A DNA stretch of 64,000 nt from Adiantum capillus-veneris (GCA_014529385.2 CM043942.1:8680001-8744000), one strand, 5' to 3'. Counted from the stretch's first letter, positions 45,465 to 57,264 are shown. Program-made: numbers and translations. Notes: generated from the sequence alone by a model not told the origin.

Positions 45465-45701
45465 CGATCGAGCATTGCGGCGGCACGACGGTCGCGAGGC
45501 GGTTGAGCGTGGCGTAGCGGCGTCTCCCTCTTCTTCGCGGCGAGGAATCCTCCACGACAGCAAGCGTAGAGCGGTGAGTGACACACCATCATCTTCATTG
45601 AGCTTACTAGTTTAAGCTAGTTGCGTGCTTGGAGCCATCTGTGGCTCGCACACAGTGTATTGTCAAGTTCCTTGCATTGACACGTACGGCATACGTGCAC
45701 A
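45048..45701 (+). repeat. gypsy-NA 3' LTR
   Basis: 654 bp, colinear with the 5' LTR. It is longer because of a (TG)n run (45339-45373), a longer (GA)n run (45388-45462) and a ~21-bp segment absent from the other copy. Followed by the target duplication TTGGT. Confidence 0.95.
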
Positions 45702-47913
45702 TTGGTTAATCAACGGTAATTAGCACTAAACCTTTTTAATTAGCAGAATTATGCTAATCTATTTACTTTTTCTTAATTAATTTAATTAATTAAGAAGATT
45801 AAACTTACTTATACTCTAAAATTCTCTCCTAATTCTTAATTCTCTACTGATTATTGAGATTAAGCTTAGGGATACTAATCTAGTTAATTATTATATTATA
45901 TTAGGATTGAAATTACTCATTTTAATCATAAATTATGATAAGTATACTAATTAAACTTAGATTAAGATAAGATAATTATCAGAGATGTGTTAGACTATCA
46001 AAATGCTAGAGAAATCATCTTTTAATTTTTTGAATAGTTTTCGTAATTATTTATGCAGAATTACACTATTTTTAAGAGAAAAGTAAAGGAAAAAATAATC
46101 AAATTAATCTTAAAAGCTTTGAGATAATTATCAGAGGTAAAATACATCTTTAAAAAACCAGTGATAATTATCTTAACTATAGATAATTAGTTTAACTAAT
46201 TATCCCAGCAAAAAAACACTATTTTAAAGGAAAAATAGCAAATTAATCCAAACAGCTTTGAAATAATCATTAGAGGTAAAGTAGATCTTAATAAACCCGT
46301 GATAATTATCTTAACTATAGATAGTTAGTTTAACTAATTATCTTAGCAAAAAAACACTATTTTTAAGGAAAAATAAAAGAGGGAAATTAGCAAACTATAC
46401 TAGAAATCTTTGAGATAGTTTTCATAGGTAAAATACATCTTGGGCAACCCACGATAATTATCTTAACCACAAAAAAATTAGTTAAGCTAATTATTTTAGT
46501 ATGAAAACACTGTTTTTAAGAGAAAATTAAAGGGAAAAAATAGCAAAATAAACTAAAAAGCTTTGAGATAATTTTCACAAGTGAAATGCATCTTAGAAAA
46601 CCCATGATAATTATCTTAATCACAAATAATTAGTTTAGCTAATTATCTTAGTAGAAAAACATTATTTTAAGAGACAATTAAACAGGGAAAATAGCAAATT
46701 AGACTAAAAAGCTTTGAGATAGTTTTTAGAAGTAAAATACATATTAGGGAACTGTGATAATTATCTTAACCACAGATAATTAGTTTAGGTAATTATCTTG
46801 ATACAAAAACACTATTCTTAAGGAAAAATTTAAAGGGAGAAATAAGTAAATCATGTTATATGATTACATGCTATTTAATATTTATCTAAGTCAAATTATA
46901 CTAATTCTAGCTGAAATTTAAAGGGAGAAATTAGTGAATCATGTTATATGATTACTTTCTATTTATAAAAGGTAGATTACATAATAAACAGGCCGTGATA
47001 ATTATGTCAAGGTTGGAAAATTAGTATAGATATTTATTTGAGTCAAATTATACTAATTTTAGATAAAAAGTAAAAGAGGAAATTATCAAATCATGTTAGA
47101 TGATTACATGTTATTCTTCAAAGCTATATTACATCATTAAAAAGCTGTGATAACTATGTCAAAGCTAGAAACTTAGCATAGATATTTATCTAAGTCAAAT
47201 TATATTAATTCTAATTGAAATTTAAACGGAAAAATTAGTAAATCGTGTTATATGATTACATTCTATTTATCAGAGTTATATTACAAGATAAAGAGGACGT
47301 GATATTATGTCAAGGTTAAAAAAATAGTATAGATATTTATCTACGTATAATTATACTAATTTTAGCTGAAAATTAGATAAGTAAGTTTGAAAATTAAAAG
47401 ATAATTACCAAAGGTCAAAAATATCCTTATCTAATTTTGATAATTATACCATAGTTAATTAGTGATTTTAGAAAATTATAATTGACCAAAAGTCTTATTT
47501 TAGGAAACAATTAATTAAAGTAAATAGACTTTGCGGTCAAAAGTTTTTAAGAAAATTATAGTAAGTGTAAACCTAGATCTAAAGTTGAGGAAACAAAATC
47601 TTTGAGAGAAAATAAATAGAATAAATATTAAGCTCAAAATAAGCAGATTCCAAGCTTAAAATTCAATGAAAAACTTAGGAAAAAGATATATAAAATTATA
47701 ATAAAATTAGGATAGCTTAGAAAACCCTTAGGGAAGCTATGGAAAAAGTTATCATGTCTATATAGGAAAATAAGAAATTACTAGGTCAAGAATTCACCAA
47801 TTAAGACTATAAATTTAACCTAGATTTTGGTAAAATTAGATACAGAGGTTAAGTCTAGTTTTTGGATAATTTACCTAATGATTAGACGTCCTTTTTATAA
47901 GGAATAAGAAGTT
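45702..47913. repeat. AT-rich tract with a decayed ~150-bp tandem array
   Basis: Units beginning around GCTTTGAGATAATT start near 46116, 46255, 46407, 46560 and 46711, each containing GATAATTATCTTAA and AATTAGTTTA. A second related set begins AAATTTAAAGGGAGAAAT near 46826, 46914, 47064 and 47218. Most steps are 139-154 bp. The tract has no coding potential. It may be a decayed satellite or the repetitive leader of the element whose Gag-like start follows at 47914. Confidence 0.75.
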
Positions 47914-48050
47914 ATGGCACCTAAAAGGTTTCGAGCCAATCCTACATCTGATGATGAGGGCAGAGCTCTAAAAAGAACTGGAGTGTCACACGATGATGAA
48001 GCTGGGCCTTAAGACAATTTGTCTCAAGACACCTTCAATTCCTTGGTATA
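47914..48050 (+). pseudogene. Short Gag-like start
   Basis: The ATG at 47914 reads MAPKRFRANPTSDDEGRALK, a basic start like that of some plant retrotransposon Gag proteins. It reaches a stop after 32 codons and nothing recognisable follows. It lies right after the AT-rich tandem tract, as gag would follow a long leader. Confidence 0.25.
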
Positions 48051-49400
48051 AAGATGATAATGATGGCTTTCTAGCCACGGATAAGTCGGTGACCCCCATG
48101 AACGATGAGTTTCTACTTTGTGTTATGTCTTGATGTTTCTACATAAGTTAGGATATCGATTTTATCCTAGGGGAGCCGCCCGGTTGTATGGGCAACTGGT
48201 TTGGTGTATGGGCACCCGGAACCTTGGATGGGGGTTTATCCACTCTGGATTGTGAATAAGGAATGGGTGCCATGTTTTCACCCTTAGGTGATCTTGAGAC
48301 AAGAAGAGTACTAGTCATGGTTATTATGGACAATGTTTTGATTGACAGTACCCTGTCTTAAGTTTAAAGATGTATGTTTTCTAAAAGAATGCTTTCAATG
48401 TTGTCTTTAATAATTGGTTGAAGGAACTACTGTGACAAAAAGTTAAAAGAAACTATTATTTTAAGTGTTGAAACAATGTGATAGTAATTAGAAAATAAAA
48501 AAATCATGTGTGAGTGCAGGGTGGTAAGTGGGGATTGACTAAGGTTGTCAATCATGGATGGGTGGACCTGATTAGTCAGGTAACTATCCATCCATGCGCA
48601 CTAAAAACGTTTAGAAAACTTCTTCACTTGGAAGAGGAGTCCACAGAGTCCACCTTAGCCCAATTGTGGTAGTGATAGGGCTGAAATAGTTTTTTTTGGA
48701 CTTTTAATACGGTGTCCCATTTTCGCTGCGAGACAAGTTTAGGTGTTCTTCTAAGGCTATAGACCCAAGCCATTGTCAATGGTAAAGGTCTATTCCTTGG
48801 ATTTTTCTTGTTTAGAGACTCTGATTTTTATCAGGCCTACAGACCTGTCAAGGATCCCATCCCGATCTTGGTATTGGCGGGTTGGGGATCTCACAAGAGT
48901 GGAGATCACTAGCTTGTGAAAAACACTGGCAACACCATTTCTACCTTCATCTAAACCTTAGCTAGAACCAAGGATGGAGGTAGCTACCATGCAAGCAAGC
49001 TTTGAAAGATTTTCATCAACGTTAATTTTAGCATCAAATTGGTTATTTACCTGTGTTAGATTGCCAACACGATCCTCTAGGACTAAATCTGCTACTTCCA
49101 TAGCTACACCTACTTTAGCTTTACTTCTTGCATGAATTTGCTCCCAAAACTCATCATAGATAATTATCTACAATCAATTCCCATCACCTTTACTGAAAAT
49201 AACCTAGTTCTTCTTAGTCATCTTCTTTATTTCTAAATCCATGTACAAATATCTTCTTAAGCCATTTGACCTGGGAGGATAGGGTTATGTGCACACTCTG
49301 TGGTAATTGATCTACATGCCATATGATCCCAGTGTGGAGTTCAAGATGCTTACGGGTTATCGCAATTTGTTTACAGGCTTTATGATGATGTAGTAAGTTT
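48051..49400. other. No recognisable gene
   Basis: No domain, LTR or clear repeat recognised. Confidence 0.45.
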
Positions 49401-49439
49401 ATGGATTATTGAATGGTTATGCTCTACTAGCAAGAAAAT

Positions 49440-50450
49440 TTGAGTTTTCCCTTTGATATTGGAGGTTTACGTTTACACGAAGACAAATTTTGGGAGGTTA
49501 TTGACAATGTGCTTACATTGGGACACTAGTTCGATGAAGACAAGTTTTATACTTGCAATTTTTGAAAATGGTTGGCACATGCTAGAGGAAGTGTAGGTTT
49601 AGAGGGGTGGATGTCGTTACACTGTGTGTCCACAAGGAAAAATTAAGAGCAAATGTCACTTTTTGGACAATATCATCGCTCAAGTGGAATATCGGCATCT
49701 GTGAATGACTTGGGAGTAGGCTATTTGGGAAAAATCTCATGATTGTCAATGCTTTGATTGATATGTATGTCACATATTGTGAATGGCAATGCTTTAGTAG
49801 GTATGTTTCCCAAATGTAGTGTTTTGCAGTACCAATGATTGCAGATATGTATACCAAACGGGCTGCTTGAGGAGTTTACTTTCCAGAACAACGTCTCTTG
49901 GAGTACAATACTTGCAAAAATATGGAGTTTTTGTAGTACATTGATAGCATGATATGGCCAATATTGTAATGGCAAGGAAGATGCTTGTTGTGCTTTGGAA
50001 AATATGTATACTCTTTGATGTGCTGGGTACTGCTTGGGTCGAAATAAAGGCTAAATGTGGTTCTCTTATGAAAGCACAAAAGGTTCATGATGAGCATTCT
50101 CTTTGAAATGTCATCACCACAGAAGCATTGATTACAGCTTCAAAATGCCTTTACCACACAAATGCATTGTTTGTGTATATTTCCAAAATAGCCACAACAA
50201 AGAAGCTTGGGATACTTTTTGACGCCCTAAGTTATGCTTAGCAATGCCTTGGTTAATCCAATGGAGTGCTTGTGATGCCTTGGTAATTAAGTAAGCTACC
50301 TTATCTAAAGAGAAGGTCTTTCTCTAATGAAGTTACCTACGCTTCCATCTGAAAGGTTGAGCTTGGCAATGCTTTGGCCAACATGAAAGCCAAAAAAGGA
50401 GTATCTGGATGGCTGCCAGTGCCCAAGTGCCACCTAGGGCATATGAATGG
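49440..50450 (+). pseudogene. Decayed PLS-type PPR gene
   Basis: Short pieces in changing frames match pentatricopeptide repeats: NALIDMYVTYCEW (about 49748), GNALVGMFPKC (about 49780), NNVSWSTILAK (about 49890), IKAKCGSLMKAQKVHDE (about 50043) and VELGNALANMKAKKG (about 50360). The strongest pieces recur at spacings near 300 bp, the length of one P-L-S repeat triplet. PLS-class PPR proteins act in organelle RNA editing and processing. Many stops and frameshifts show that the gene is dead. No DYW domain was found. Confidence 0.68.
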
Positions 50451-51262
50451 TTGTTAATTTTTTAAAAAATAAAGCAAAAGCTATCTTTCAAAAGACGATG
50501 AGCTGTTAATAGAGAAAATCATGAGGGTGCAGCTAAATAAATTGGAGAGCAACAAAATAAAGAGGAATTAGCTGGTAGGAAACATATCATTGAAGAAGTC
50601 TGCAGATTAAGGGAAACCATGGAGCCGACAAGCAGTAGCATGGCATCTACAAAGTTGGAGGGCTGTCAGGGTGTTGAGGGAGGAGCAACGTTTTCACGGA
50701 GTCAACGAGGTAAAAACGTTGACGACAAACGTTTAGGCCGTCAAGCAATGATGACAAAAACAAGGATGTAGCAATGATGATAGCTCTTGCAAAGAGGGAA
50801 CGACCTATAGAAGGTGGGGGCTCAGTGCGACAGCTCGTAGAGAAAAAAGGAAAAAAGACAAAGCAAGGTTGAGGTTTGAAGGGGAGACGAGCTACCAAGG
50901 GGACGTTTGTAGAGGAGAACTAGTGATTAGAAAGCTGACGAGATGACAAAATTAAGCTTTTGTGTGCTAAAAGAGGTTCGTTCTCACACCGAGTCTCCAC
51001 ACGGAAATTAATTAAACAAATTGAAGACTTACACTCTATCAAATTCAAAGATTGGTAAGCAAATGAGGTTTTTCGCATGGGGAGGCCGCCGTAGGGGAGT
51101 TGACAGGGAGCAAGGGGCGGGTTTGCTACTCGTCGGGCACACTTACAATAACCAAGTTGCCCTTTAGGAAGTGACATGGCTAGATATGTATGTTGCAACC
51201 GGCCTAAGTAAAGACGGCAACATGTCGGCTTTTGAGAAGAAGTCTACGAGCAAGAGGAACTT
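50451..51262. other. No recognisable gene
   Basis: Nothing recognised on either strand. Confidence 0.45.
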
Positions 51263-51724
51263 TTAAAAGAGGACCAAAGCAAGTGACAGTGAAGTTTGTG
51301 CTCTTGAAGGTGATCGAGAAGAGCAAGGGAAGGGAACTGAAGTGATAAAGCTTTGGAATTCGTGCTTCCCCTCATGATCTCGACGTATCAAAATCTTGTA
51401 TAGTGTGCGTCTCTCTCTCATTTTTTTCCCATAGCGAGTAGCCCGATGCTGACCCGACTCACCTCGCAAACACATACACCTTGACAACGTCATATAGGGA
51501 ATCCAAAAAGGAGTTTGGAAACACCAATTTGAATAAACAACCTCTACTATATCCTCATCTTGTGAATGTAGAAATGTATCATCTTGCAGAATACACTCAT
51601 CTAGCACACCTTTGATTTTTGCAAGTACTTGTTCTTGAATATTTGAGGATCTTTGTTTTTCTACATTTGTACATGTTGTCTTGCATTGTAGAAGGTGGGA
51701 GCCAACTATGACAATACGTTGCAT
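51263..51724 (-). other. Unrecognised open frame of 153 codons
   Basis: The N-terminal half (NIQEQVLAKIKGVLDECILQ, then DEDIVEVVYSN) has protein-like composition. The C-terminal half is Arg- and Ser-rich and looks non-coding. No family recognised. It could be an exon fragment or chance. Confidence 0.2.
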
Positions 51725-51779
51725 AAGGGGTTATCTAAACAAGTTACTTAGTAGAGCTACCGGTAGTTACTAGACAATG

Positions 51780-52943
51780 TGTGACTGTGTGGCTAGTCAT
51801 ACACAAGTGCGGGCACCTATAAATAGAACCCATTAATCCCATTTTGGGGATTGGAACTCTTGTTCTCTTGAAACTCTAGATGATAGGCATTTTATAGAGC
51901 TTATGAGCACCAAGTGTTGTACCAATTTTCGTCATAAAAATTAATTTGTAACCTTCTAAAGTATTTTTCATCTTAAATTGGCCACTTAACTTTGGGGAAA
52001 ATAAAAGAGGATAAGTGAAATTGATTAAAGTGCTCATAGACTTAGTTCAGTCAAAGGTTTGGGACCAAAGGAAAAAAGTCTCTAAAAGAGCAAGGATAAT
52101 TTCTATTTAATTATCCTAAGTCAAAGGTACATATCAAGAAATGATAAATCTATCTTGAGCAACTTTGATCAAAGGTACATAACAACGAGGTTTAATTAGA
52201 GAAATTATTGGAGTCTAAAAATAGAATCTAAGTGTGTAAAATGTAAATAATCAAATTTACTCATTAGACACCAAGTATGAAGTCTCGAAAGCCTTATGAT
52301 AGTATTTAAAATTTATCAAAGAAAGTTTAAATTTAGCACGTCTAAATTTAGTAGGTTTTGAGACTAGCTTTGTGGTGCCTCCCAAGGACTATGCTAAGGT
52401 TTTTCAAAGGAGGTAAAGCCCCAAAGTCCAAGGGTAAGTTTAATTTTTACCAGAGTCCATCCTAATTTAGCAGGTCCTAAATTAGTAAGTAGACTCTAAC
52501 CTGAGTCAGCTTCATAGAGCCTCCAAAGGATAGTGCAAAGGTCTTGCACAAGATCTAGTTAAATTGAAGGTAAGGCTATGGTTTCTAATTAATGGAAAGG
52601 AAAAGCAAAAGACTCGGGTAGGATTAACCCTTTCCTATTTAGAAAGTTAACTCTCATCCTATTCCAAGTTTGGCTAGGCTACATGTTCAAAGTAGCTTCA
52701 ATATGATTAATGGGTAGTGAGAAAGTGTGTCCATAGGTTTTTGTTTTGCCAAAGACAAGTCAAAAAGAAAGGGGGGGGGGGGAGTTGTTTTAGAATAGCA
52801 AGGAGGGGAGGGTACATGTGTTCACTTATGCATCAAGTTTCCTTTTAACTATTCACTTCCCATTGGTCCATGTAACTATTATCCTATTTGAGATTTTTGG
52901 CAAGTGTGAAAAGGGCAAAAAGGGGGGCTCGTGGAGATTTTTG

Positions 52944-52945
<2 letters not shown>
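51780..52945. other. LTR- or promoter-like region with degenerate repeats
   Basis: CCTATAAATAGAACCC near 51811 is a good TATA box. Further right two related ~90-bp segments start near 52322 and 52459 (TTTAGCACGTCTAAATTTAG and TTTAGCAGGTCCTAAATTAG), about 137 bp apart, each followed by an AGCTT-, CCTCC- and AAAGG-containing tail. A 12-base G run lies at 52771. It may be a solo LTR plus leader of an unrecognised element. Confidence 0.35.

Positions 52946-52988
<43 letters not shown>
52946..52988. repeat. (CT)n microsatellite, left part, interrupted by copia-2
   Basis: About 21 CT units up to the copia-2 left LTR. The run continues on the other side of the element at 58542. Confidence 0.9.
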
Positions 52989-52992
<4 letters not shown>

Positions 52993-53013
52993 GTGGAGCG
53001 GAGCGTGGATCGA

Positions 53014-53077
<64 letters not shown>

Positions 53078-53247
53078 TACATAGAGAGATTACACAGTAC
53101 GCAGAGAATTCGTTTGAAGGGTTATCTCCCAAAACCTTATTATCCACAAAATTATAAGTGAGTATATACAAAGAGTTAGTGATAAGTGAGTTAGGCGAGC
53201 GGGCGGCCATATCCGTATAAGAGGCCACTTGGGCTTTAATCCCAACA
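52986..53247 (-). repeat. copia-2 3' LTR with expanded CA repeat
   Basis: Matches the 5' LTR at 58316-58541 but carries a pure CA run of about 30 units at 53016-53075, where the 5' LTR has a short interrupted one. The terminal few bases at its low-coordinate end have merged with the CT run, so the boundary is approximate. Confidence 0.9.
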
Positions 53248-53331
53248 ACCTCCCACTTAAAGTCCAATGTGGCACTTTAAGTAACTGTAAATCTATGAAC
53301 ATAAATGTACAAAGATTTACATGGCTGCCAT

Positions 53332-53754
53332 CTATCCAATGCCCAATAACTCACAACAATGCACAAAGCCCTGTCTTGGAAGTCCCTTTGTGAGTAGATC
53401 AGCAGGATTGTCCTTGGTGTGGATCTTCAGCAGTTGTATCTGCTTGTCTTCAAGTACTTCCCTAATGAAGTGATATTTCACATCAATATGCTTAGTCTTC
53501 GAATGGAACATTGGATTCTTTGCCAACTGAATCACACTTTGACTATCACAATATAACTTTGGCATATCTACATTGATTCCCAAGTCTACTACCAATCTAC
53601 CAAGCCAAATAGCTTCTTTGCATGCCTCATTTGCTGCAACATACTCAGCTTCTGTAGTAGACTGCGTAATACAATCTTGTAATCGAGATCGCCATGATAT
53701 GGCACCTCCAGCCAATGTAAAGACATAGCCTGATGTAGATCTCCTCTTATCCAA
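53332..53754 (-). pseudogene. copia-2 RNase H
   Basis: Continues the reverse-transcriptase frame past a TGA at 53755-53757 that replaces a conserved Gly (DSDYA-stop-DLD). It reads KRRSTSGYVFTLAGGAISW, TEAEYVAANEACKEAIWL, YCDSQSVIQLAKNP and KYHFIREVLEDKQI, ending in LLTKGLPRQGF. It differs clearly from the copia-1 counterpart. Confidence 0.93.
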
Positions 53755-53757
53755 GTC

Positions 53758-54909
53758 TCATGCATAATCTGAGTCAGTGTATCCTCTGACACTCAAATCC
53801 TGACTACGATAGCATATGCGCATACTCTTTGTATGTTTTAAGTATCTCATGATACCTTTCACTGCCTCCCAATGTTTCCTGCCGGGATTTGACATATATC
53901 TGCTAACCACTCCCACTGCAAATGCAATATCCGGACGTGTAGCAATCATTGCATACATCAAACTACCCACTGCAGATGCATATGAAATCTTATCCATTTC
54001 AACCTTTTCTTGCTCAGACACAAGACAATCTTGTTTGCTAAGTTTCACATATGGTGGCAATGGAACACTCAATGCCTTTCCCTTCTCCATATTGAAACGT
54101 TGCAAAACCTTGTCAATATACTCTGTTTGAGATAACCAAATCAACTTCTTTGATCTGTCTCTCTCAATGCGCATACCAAGTATATGACTTGCCTCACCCA
54201 TGTCTTTCACGTAAAACGATTTTGCCATCTTTGACTTCAAAGCTGAAATTTCTTCCAAGTGTTTGCCAGCAATCAACATGTCATCCACATACAAAATAAG
54301 GATCAGCCAACTGCCATCCTTAGCCTTCTTTGTATATAGACAATGATCGAACTCACTACGTTTGTACCCTTGAGAAAGCATGAATTGGTGGAACTTATGG
54401 TACCATGCCCTCGATGATTGTTTTAAGCCATAAAGACTCTTTAACAATTGGCATACCAAATCTTCCTTGCCTTTCTCAACAAACCCTTCTGGTTGCTGCA
54501 TGTAAATTTCCACATCTAAATCACCATGCAAGAATGCTGTCTTGACATCCATTTGGTGCAACACCAAATCCAATATGGCAACAAATGCAAGAAAGCATCT
54601 CAATGTAGTCATCTTGACCACTCGAGAGAAGGTTTCATCAAAGTCAATGCCTTGTTCTTGCTTAAAGCCCTTGGCAACAAGCCTTGCTTTGTACTTTGGC
54701 TGACTATCATGAGCGGTGATCTTATACCTGTAAACCCATTTACAAGGTAGAGCCTTTTTGCCCTGTGGTAATTTAACTAGCTTCCATGTCTGGTTTTTAT
54801 GCAGAGCTGTCATGTCTAACTGCATGGCCAACTGCCATTTTTTTTTAGTCAACCACTTGTAATGCTTCCTTGTAACAAGATGGTTCTCCGCCATCTGTGA
54901 GCATGACAT
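53758..54909 (-). pseudogene. copia-2 reverse transcriptase
   Basis: 383 open codons with WKLVKLPQGKKALPCKWVYR, QMDVKTAFLHGDLDVEIY, LYGLKQSSRAW and the catalytic ILYVDDMLIAG. It continues through GSLMYAMIATRPDIAFAVG into the start of RNase H (DSDYA). From the KNQTW motif to SKQDC it is almost identical to copia-1, including silent positions, whereas the sequence on both sides is much more diverged. Confidence 0.94.
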
Positions 54910-55011
54910 AATTTAGAGATGGCACATAACGATCAGGTGGTTTGGATACATGCTTAGAACGTCTCACCACAACTGATTCTGCCTCTCTAGCCACTATAGG
55001 CTGTCCTGAGC

Positions 55012-55467
55012 CTAACCATGTTGTCTTGATGTGCTAGCACTAGGTCCATCTTCCCTGAAGACAACTCTTCTGATCGCCTCTATCTTAGCCTGAAACTTGG
55101 CTTCATTGAAATGCACATCATTGCTACGAATAAATTTTCTGGACTCAGGATCCCAAAGCCGGTAACCCATCTCACCCGATCCTCCGTAGCCAAGAAATAT
55201 ACACTTCTTGCTCTTTGGTTCTAACTTATTCTTGAACTCCTTAGGAATATGGCTATAAGCTTCACAACCAAAGACTCTGAGATGCTTATACGAAGGTGCC
55301 TTGCCTGTCCATAGCATCTCAGCCACTTCACTCTTATCCAAAACCCTACTAGGAGACCTGTTGATCAAATGGACTGTTGTAGTAGCCACTGCTTCCGCCC
55401 AAAATCCATTAGGCAACTTAGCATTTGACAACATGCTTCTGACCTTCTCTTGTATGGTCCTATTCAT
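55012..55467 (-). pseudogene. copia-2 integrase C-terminus
   Basis: Reads MNRTIQEKVRSMLSNAKLP, WAEAVATTTVHLINRSPSR, HLRVFGCEAYSHIPKEF and KCIFLGYGGSGEMGYRLWD. It is in frame with the preceding integrase part, separated by one TAA at 55468-55470. Confidence 0.92.
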
Positions 55468-55470
55468 ACG

Positions 55471-56379
55471 TTATGCAAGCCCATTCTGTGAAGGATTATA
55501 TGGTGCAGTAAGTTCCCGCTTAATCCCTTTTGCTTCACAAAAGTCTTGAAAAGATTTGGAAACGTACTCCCCGCCATTGTCAGTTCTCAAGCACTTCAGC
55601 TTCTGACCACCTGGATTCTCCACAAGCTGCAGGAATGTCTTAAAGACCTTGAGCACCTCATCCTTGTGCTTCAAGAAGTGAACCCATACTTTGCAAGAAT
55701 AGTCATCTATGAATGTACAAAAGTACGTTGCTCCCCCTAGTGACAAACTAGGCATTGGTCCGCATAGATCACTGTGCACAAGAGCTAACCATTCGTCCCT
55801 ACGATTCCTCTTTGATCTGTGCGGTTCCTGTGTTTGCTTACCATAAACACAATGCTCACAGAACTTGAAATCTTGAAATGAAAATCCAGGCAAATAGCCA
55901 TAATGAGAAAGTATTTCCATTCCTCTTTTTGACATATGTCTCAGCCTACGATGCCACAGTGACACACTTGGCTGCTCAATCACATTAATTACATGGTCTT
56001 TAACCTCTGAAACATGTAAAGTGTACAGAGTTCCTGACTTGCTGCCATGTGCTCCAGTCATCGAACCTTTGGAGATCTTCCAAGCGCTGTTCCCAAAAAC
56101 TGTCACATAACCTGCGTCATCCAACTTCGTTTTACTGATCAAGCTCTTTCTGATTGCTGGAACATGTCTGACATTCTTGAGCCATAAAGAAGAGCCATTC
56201 TGAAACTTTAACTGCACATCTCCCACTCCAAGTATGTCACAAACCTGCTCATTGTCAAGTTTTACATAATCTTTAGTAGCCACATATGATGTAAACCACT
56301 CTTTGTGCGGAGAAACATGTAAAGATGCCCCTGAGTCGATAATCCAATCACTCATAGCATGTCCATTCTCTGCAGTCAA
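55471..56379 (-). pseudogene. copia-2 protease and integrase
   Basis: The protease site DWIIDSGASLHVSP lies near the start. The integrase finger LWHRRLRHMSKRGMEIL with CEHCVYGK, the catalytic HSDLCGPMPSLSLG, DDYSCKVWVHFL and LRTDNGGEYVS follow, then PSQNGLA before the stop. The open frame starts only at an internal Met; sequence between 56551 and 56379 is the interrupted Gag-protease junction in the same frame. Confidence 0.93.
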
Positions 56380-56550
56380 GAAAACAGAATCAAGATTGCT
56401 TGTGAGGAAGATGTCACCAGCTGCTATACCAGAATCACTGTCTGAACCAGATCATGTGACATTCACCTCTTCAATCTTCACTGAACTCTTCTTTTCATCT
56501 TGCTCAGAACTCTTTGTTTTGCCTTTTTCTTGTTTCCACTTCGTACAGTC

Positions 56551-57264
56551 TCACTTCATGTGACCCTTTTTGCCACAATGGTAGCATTCTATGTCATCCT
56601 TTGACTTCGAGTCACGAGACTTACTTCGGTTTTGTGCCTTCTTACCCTTCTTCTCTTTAGACTGTTGTCTCCCTCGAACGACCAAAGCACTATTGCCTTT
56701 GTCTTTGTCAATGTTCTTCCTGTTCACTTCCTCTGTGAGCAAGTTGCCTTCTACATTGGCACTTGTAAGACCTTCTGGCACGACATAATTACTTAACGTT
56801 GTACGAAAAGTATCCCAACTGTCTGGCAAAGTGATTAAGAGAAACATACCCTTCAATGAATCTGGAAAGACTATCTCCTGTGCAGTTAATTGGCTGAAAA
56901 TTGTGTGAAATTCATTGAGATGATTTGACATGGTTGTCCCTTCCTTCATCTTCAGATCCACCAATTTCTCGTACATACCACATAGCTTTTGCCATACGCC
57001 ATACACTGTAGTCTCTTCTGCTACGTTGAAGTAAATATTTTCTGCCAGTGTCAGCATGATTGTGCAACAAGCTAACTCGTCAAGCTCTTCCCACTCATCT
57101 TCAGCCATACCTTCTGGTCTCTCCCCTTTGAGCTTTAGTGGCTTCACTTGTTTTTTCTGCACCAAAACCTGGCAAATCTGCTTCTTCCAAAATGGAAAGT
57201 TTGTGCCATCCAGCTTCTTTATGTTGTAAAGAGTCTCACTTTGAGAAGATGCCATATCTGCCAA
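56551..57264 (-). pseudogene. copia-2 Gag
   Basis: 237 codons from ATG 57264: ETLYNIKKLDGTNFPFWKKQ, LTLAENIYFNVAEE, MSNHLNEFHTIFSQLTAQ and the zinc knuckle start CYHCGKKGHMK. A TGA then replaces the next codon (Arg in copia-1), which removes the last Cys of the knuckle and ends Gag early. The TGA is consistent with a CGA to TGA change at a methylated CpG. Confidence 0.93.

Larger units (their letters stand above)
36770..45701 (+). mobile_element. gypsy-NA: LTR element with Gag and protease but no polymerase or integrase
   Basis: 8932 bp with LTRs (TGTTAACCC to CGTGCACA), TTGGT target duplications, a tRNA-Asp type primer site at the left and a purine-rich tract at the right. Inside are a gypsy-type Gag domain, a series of zinc knuckles, a basic segment, a retroviral-type aspartic protease and a region with four W-[VI]-P-K motifs. 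No reverse transcriptase, RNase H or integrase motif was seen anywhere between the LTRs. The last 1.5 kb appear non-coding. It therefore resembles the non-autonomous TR-GAG class. The primer site and the ILGRPF protease motif suggest an origin in the Tat/Athila branch of Ty3/gypsy. Confidence 0.88.

Noticed and set aside
46100-47370. CRISPR-like array
   Set aside because: Units are about 150 bp and diverged, with no short exact repeats or unique spacers, in a plant genome.
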